Shown here in pieces: positions 27,501 to 31,488 of a stretch of 31,488 nt of DNA. A model generated the notes under the pieces. That model was not told the DNA's origin. It saw only the letters and a list, made by a program, of their open reading frames with translations, and did no database searches. Every line of letters begins with the position of its first letter. Positions within the stretch are counted from its first letter, which is position 1. This DNA is from Plantago elongata (lineage: Eukaryota > Streptophyta > Magnoliopsida > Lamiales > Plantaginaceae), in assembly GCA_036897095.1 (NCBI GenBank), contig JAYMSP010001496.1, positions 1 through 31,488 on the forward strand, read 5' to 3'. The translations under genes and the position numbers were made by a program.

Positions 27501-30500
27501 AAACATCTGTGCATTTGAAGGATTCTTCAGCGGATAGTGGTTCTGCAAAGTTTGTGCCAGCTGTATTGTCCAGCCTTGTGAGTGCAGGTGAGGGTGGAAA
27601 CCAAGCTCTCTCAGCCCTTGGTGGTACTCTTTTCTATCTCAGGCAAGCTTTTCTTGATGAAACTCTGCTGAGATTTGCAAAGTTTGAGTTGCTTCCTTGC
27701 TCTAGTATTGGTGAAATCGCACGAAAGCCATATATGGTTCTTGATTCAGCTGCACTGGAAAATCTTGAGATATTCGAAAATAGTAGAAATGGAGACTCTT
27801 CTGGGTAAAACTTCCTTGTTTGTTTGTTTGCTTGCTTTTTTTAATTATTGGCTGGTGTCATTCTTATCGACATTTTCATATTTTGGCCTTCTTTTGGTCT
27901 CCGCAGAACACTATATGCTCAGCTGAACCATTGTGTTACAGCATTTGGCAAAAGGTTACTCAAAACTTGGCTTGCGAGGCCTTTGTATCATCTGGGGTCT
28001 ATCAAGGAACGTCAGGCTGCTGTTGCGGAGTTAAAGGTATGCTTGGCATTTCAAATTTGATCCCGTGTATACTAGTTCGCCTGTGACTATCTTCTTTTGG
28101 CCTCTGTATGTTTGATTTTATATTGTAGTATCCAGTTGAACTACAATTATGTGTTGTTAAACCGAGAAATGGAGTAAATAATAACAATTGCGGGAAATTC
28201 CTAATTTCCAGTTGTTTGATGTCAAATTCAGAAGGGAAAAATAAATGATAAGACATGAACTAACTGGTTATGTCAAATCCTCAAAATTAAATTTACATTC
28301 AGCACTCATGCTTTTGATTGAGAAAGATTTCCAGAATCTTCCTGGAAGAATGAATTGATACCAAAACCAAACCCAAGCAAAAATAGGGATTTTTTAAAAA
28401 ATTCCTGAGGTTTATGATTTTCCCATAATTGATTTCAATTTCCCCAACTTTCCGAGTTACTTAATGGAGCAGAACCTGAAAATGATGTTAAAGTGTGCTT
28501 GTGTGTACTTTTTTTGTCTAGGGACAACTTTTCTGTATGTTCAAATGTAATGTTTCATCTATGTTTGTATCTTGTTGTAACTTTCTCTTTGCATGTCATT
28601 TGAAATTATCAATTACGATTCAATATTGTAATTTATGTTATCTGTCACTCTCTTCCCATGTAGGGAGATAATAAATCAGCTGTTCTTGAGTTCAGAAAAG
28701 AATTATTCCGGCTTCCGGACATGGAACGCTTGCTTGCACGTGTTTTTTCTGGCAGGTGAAGTCGGTGATTGCTGTACGTTAATGACTTCATTCAAATATA
28801 ACCAACTACATTCTTGAATGATTTTCATATATTCGATGGGTGCAGTGAAGCTAATGGCAGGAATGCTAGCAAGGTTATTTTGTATGAGGACGCAGCAAAG
28901 AAACAGCTCCAAGAGTTCATTTCTGCCCTACGTGGATGTGAAATGATGGCCAATGCTTGCTCTTTGCTTGGTGGTATTTTAGAAAATGTGGAGTCCAAGC
29001 TGTTACACCATCTATTGACACCTGGTACAGTCTTAATAAACTTTACTACTTCATTATGTGTTGTTGTTTAGCATCTTATTATTACTTTCCTTGCAGGCTC
29101 CAGGGTTCCTGACATTAAATCGGTTTTGAGCCATTTCAAGGGTGCCTTTGATTGGGAGGAGGCAAATAATTCAGGGCGTATAATACCTCGGGAAGGGGCT
29201 GATATTACCTATGATGCTGCATGTCAAATTGTCAAGGATATTGAATCCAATTTGAGCAAACATTTGAAGGAACAACGCCGTATACTTGGAGATTCATCAG
29301 TAAGATCTCTCCCACTAGCCTCAGGTCTTCAACTTAAGAGCGGCTGCTTAACCACATTTCTGGAATAACTTTATCTTATCTACTTTGCAGATATCTTATG
29401 TAACAATTGGGAAGGATTCATACCTTTTGGAGGTGCCCGAGAGTTTGTCTGAAAGCATTTCGGATGAGTATGAGCTAACATCATCGAAGAAGGTTAGAGA
29501 TCTAACTTTTGCCAACATCTATGTTGGTTTTATTGTTACTGTTGCTCTGATGACATGTTTACACAAGTAGAATTTTGATTATTTTATTGTCCAATTGCAA
29601 GGATGATTATATGCCTGCATTTTGAGTCAGGAGCAATATATCTGATTTTTTTTTAATCTACGTGGAGTAAATCTTTTATAGTAAATTGTAATGTCACTAT
29701 CACTAAGTTTACGGTATTCTTTTTACTTTTCTTCATTAGATTCCAATTTTACTGCCTACAGCACTGCTATATTAGGCGCTAATGATTTCCATATCCATTG
29801 TTGCTAACTTGTTCAAGAAAGGTCTTCTTGATGCATTCTGGTTAAATATAATCTAATTTTCCTTTGATTTTTATAGCTCATGATCTCTCCAAAAGGTTTG
29901 CTCTGATTATATTTGTGATATTAAGGATACTTTCGTGAAGTTATATTTAATTCCTGTAAATTCAAGGATTGGCTCCAAAAATGACAATTGGTGATTTCTT
30001 ACTGATGTTTTGAATACACAAATGTTAACAGAAAGTACCTATTTCTGGTATAGCATACACTTTGATCTTCACTTTTATTCTTTTCACCATGTTGAATTTG
30101 CCCCAAAAATGAGAACTGGTGATTTATTCCTTTTCGAAATTACCTGTTTATTTGGCATTTACCTAAGTAACACAGAATAACACTTGTTATTGATTGTTCT
30201 ACGGTTTAGCCCACCCCTCTGATTTCATATTCATTTCTAAAACTTTGTAGGGTTTCCATCGGTACTGGACTCCAGTGATTAAAAAGTTAGTCGGGGAGCT
30301 GTCTCAAGCTGAATCCGATAGAGATTCAAAGCTGAAAAGCATTCTGCAGCGATTGGTTGGACGGTTTTGCGAACATCACAGTAAATGGAGACTGCTTGTC
30401 TCCACTATTGCAGGTACCGGTGAATTTTCTGATTCTGGAACGTAGATTGACTTATTCTCAGCCCCACAGCACATGGTTTGTGTATTCTCTTAGGTTTGCA

Positions 30501-31202
30501 AACATCAAGGAATTTGAAATCTGACATTGGCATAATGAATGACTTATATATACAATCTAAACAGTAAACTAAAATATATTTAAATATTGCACTTGGCATC
30601 ATCACAGGACTGTAGCAGCTATAGTTTGATTTTATTCAAAAATTGTTCAGAATAGGGTTTGTGGTTAAATAGACTCATTTTAAAATTGACGGCTGCAACT
30701 TTGCAGAACTGGATGTGTTAATCAGTTTGTCAGTTGGAAGTGAATACTATGAAGGAAGATCATGTCGTCCAGCTCTGTCTTCATGCATTGATGAAGTGCC
30801 AATTCTTGATGCTAAAAGTTTAGGCCATCCTGTCATTAGAAGTGATACTTTATCAGAGGGTACTTTCGTCTCCAATGATGTCACACTAGGTGGATCAGGT
30901 CACGGAAGATTTATACTTCTTACTGGTCCTAACATGGGGGGGAAGTCTACACTTCTGCGTCAAATTTGCTTGGCTGTCATTTTGGCCCAGGTTAAGTTTG
31001 ACCCATTTTAGCTGCCCTACTGGCTTTATATCAATTATTCATGGTTCCTTTTTATTTATCTTAGGTGGGGGCTGACGTTCCTGCAACAAGATTTGTTTTG
31101 TCACCTGTTGATAGGATTTTTGTTCGGATGGGTGCTAAGGATCAGATAATGGCTGGCCAGAGCACATTCCTAACAGAGCTGTTGGAAACTGCATCTATGC
31201 TG
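24582..31202 (+). CDS. DNA mismatch repair protein MSH6, 5' part of gene (1109 codons), cut by the window end
   Basis: Exons: 24582-25392, 25734-25827, 25980-26082, 26159-26212, 26306-26380, 26487-26555, 26641-26724, 26798-26992, 27254-27804, 27907-28036, 28664-28755, 28846-29024, 29097-29299, 29391-29492, 30251-30413, 30707-30990, 31065-31202. All introns are GT-AG and the frame stays open. MSH6 pairs with MSH2 (MutS-alpha) to recognise base mismatches and small loops in the nucleus. Visible parts: PCNA-binding PIP box (Q18..I21..F24-F25), Tudor domain (about 98-150), acidic linker, mismatch-binding domain with the F358-Y359-E360 motif in MGKFYEL, connector and lever regions, and Walker A GPNMGGKS (1042-1049), then [11 protein letters not shown]. 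Walker B, the signature region and the C-terminus, roughly 200 residues by comparison with Arabidopsis MSH6 (1324 aa), lie beyond the window. The start ATG sits in a good context (aaATGGC) and matches the family N-terminus; the frame is open further upstream, but without an ATG. Confidence 0.97.
24870..25040 (+). other. MSH6 Tudor domain and start of acidic linker
   Basis: Residues about 98-150 read [13 protein letters not shown], then [13 protein letters not shown] and VEWVEEE, the pattern of the plant MSH6 Tudor domain, with aromatic residues Y103, W104, W110, Y111 and Y129 available for a methyl-lysine cage. In Arabidopsis this domain binds H3K4me1 and is linked to lower mutation in gene bodies. 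The domain lies wholly in exon 1. Animal MSH6 has a PWWP domain at the same place. Confidence 0.85.
25075..25230 (+). repeat. GAT/GAG-rich simple sequence encoding the MSH6 acidic linker
   Basis: The coding strand is dominated by gat, gag and gaa codons, giving long Asp/Glu runs between the Tudor and mismatch-binding domains. Such linkers are normal in plant MSH6 and vary in length. An overlapping plus-strand frame through the same bases (25072-25473, Met/Arg/Trp-rich) is an artefact of this composition. Confidence 0.8.
28037..28663 (+). other. MSH6 intron 10
   Basis: A 0.6-kb AT-rich intron between the exon ending GAGTTAAAG and the exon starting GGAGATAATAAA. I see no gene or clear element in it. 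Confidence 0.7.
29493..30250 (+). other. MSH6 intron 14
   Basis: A 0.76-kb intron. A short segment, ctccaaaaatgacaattggt followed by gatttctta (about 29972-30000), recurs as ccccaaaaatgagaactggt followed by gatttattcc (about 30101-30130), suggesting a small local duplication. I recognise nothing else. Confidence 0.6.
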
Positions 31203-31488
31203 GTAAGATGAACAGTCTAATCCAAAACTAGTCCATATATTTTTGGAGAATGGGAATGTATTTCTCTCTTGGTTGTCTTTTCCTAATCTTGAGCTGATGA
31301 AGTCTCTAACTTGAGAATTTTGTTTTGTTTTGATACCTCTGGATGGATGTCTTTTGAAGAAATAAGTTTCTGAATTCGATTAGAAAAGGAGCCCCTTTCA
31401 TTTCTCATTTTCTTCTGGTTATTGTTTGTAGCAAACTTTACATTGCCCCCCCCCCCCCCCCCCCACCCACCCGACCGCGACGCCGCGA
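31203..31488 (+). other. MSH6 intron 17 (partial), running into a doubtful sequence end
   Basis: After the gtaaga donor the sequence is ordinary intron to about 31445. From 31446 a 19-base C run is followed by acccacccgaccgcgacgcc and cgcga, far more GC-rich than anything nearby. This may be a microsatellite end or an assembly or sequencing artefact at a contig edge. The exons for Walker B and the C-terminus are absent. Confidence 0.7.

Overview
The window looks like nuclear DNA of a flowering plant, most likely a eudicot. It is AT-rich, has many short exons with GT-AG introns, and its introns and flanks carry plant transposon relics: Tourist- and Stowaway-like MITEs, a Mutator-like element, a hAT element, a tRNA-derived SINE and a Helitron end. 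No bacterial operon, CRISPR array, rRNA or functional tRNA gene was seen.

Layout. 1-2280 is AT-rich intergenic DNA with two Tourist-like MITEs. About 2290-22390 is one large plus-strand gene for a plant BRWD/PHIP-type protein, with an N-terminal LisH-like region, eight WD40 repeats, a long acidic/basic disordered region, a cryptic-Tudor-type module and a C-terminal bromodomain. I could join 23 coding exons in frame into a 1619-residue protein ending at a natural stop. Introns 1, 2 and 12 (2.6, 3.7 and 1.9 kb) hold most of the transposon material. 22390-24400 is an AT-rich spacer. From 24582 a second plus-strand gene encodes the mismatch-repair ATPase MSH6. Seventeen exons give 1109 residues: PIP box, Tudor domain, acidic linker, mismatch-binding FYE motif, core and Walker A. 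The window ends in an intron before Walker B, so the gene is cut.

How the genes relate. Both encode nuclear proteins that meet chromatin. The BRWD/PHIP family reads histone marks through a cryptic Tudor module and bromodomain. Plant MSH6 carries a Tudor domain tied to H3K4me1 in Arabidopsis, and partners MSH2 in base-mismatch recognition. They are separate head-to-tail genes about 2.2 kb apart; joint regulation is not shown. Two E2F-type sites lie just upstream of MSH6, consistent with S-phase expression.

I found no strong sign of a wholly new system. The best second looks are a PPR gene fragment in intron 12, an intact SINE with 17-bp target duplications, a nested hAT-in-Stowaway insertion, a clean Mutator-like element, and a bromodomain with Tyr where the acetyl-lysine-binding Asn normally sits. 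The last 43 bases (a 19-C run, then GC-rich sequence) look like a doubtful contig end.
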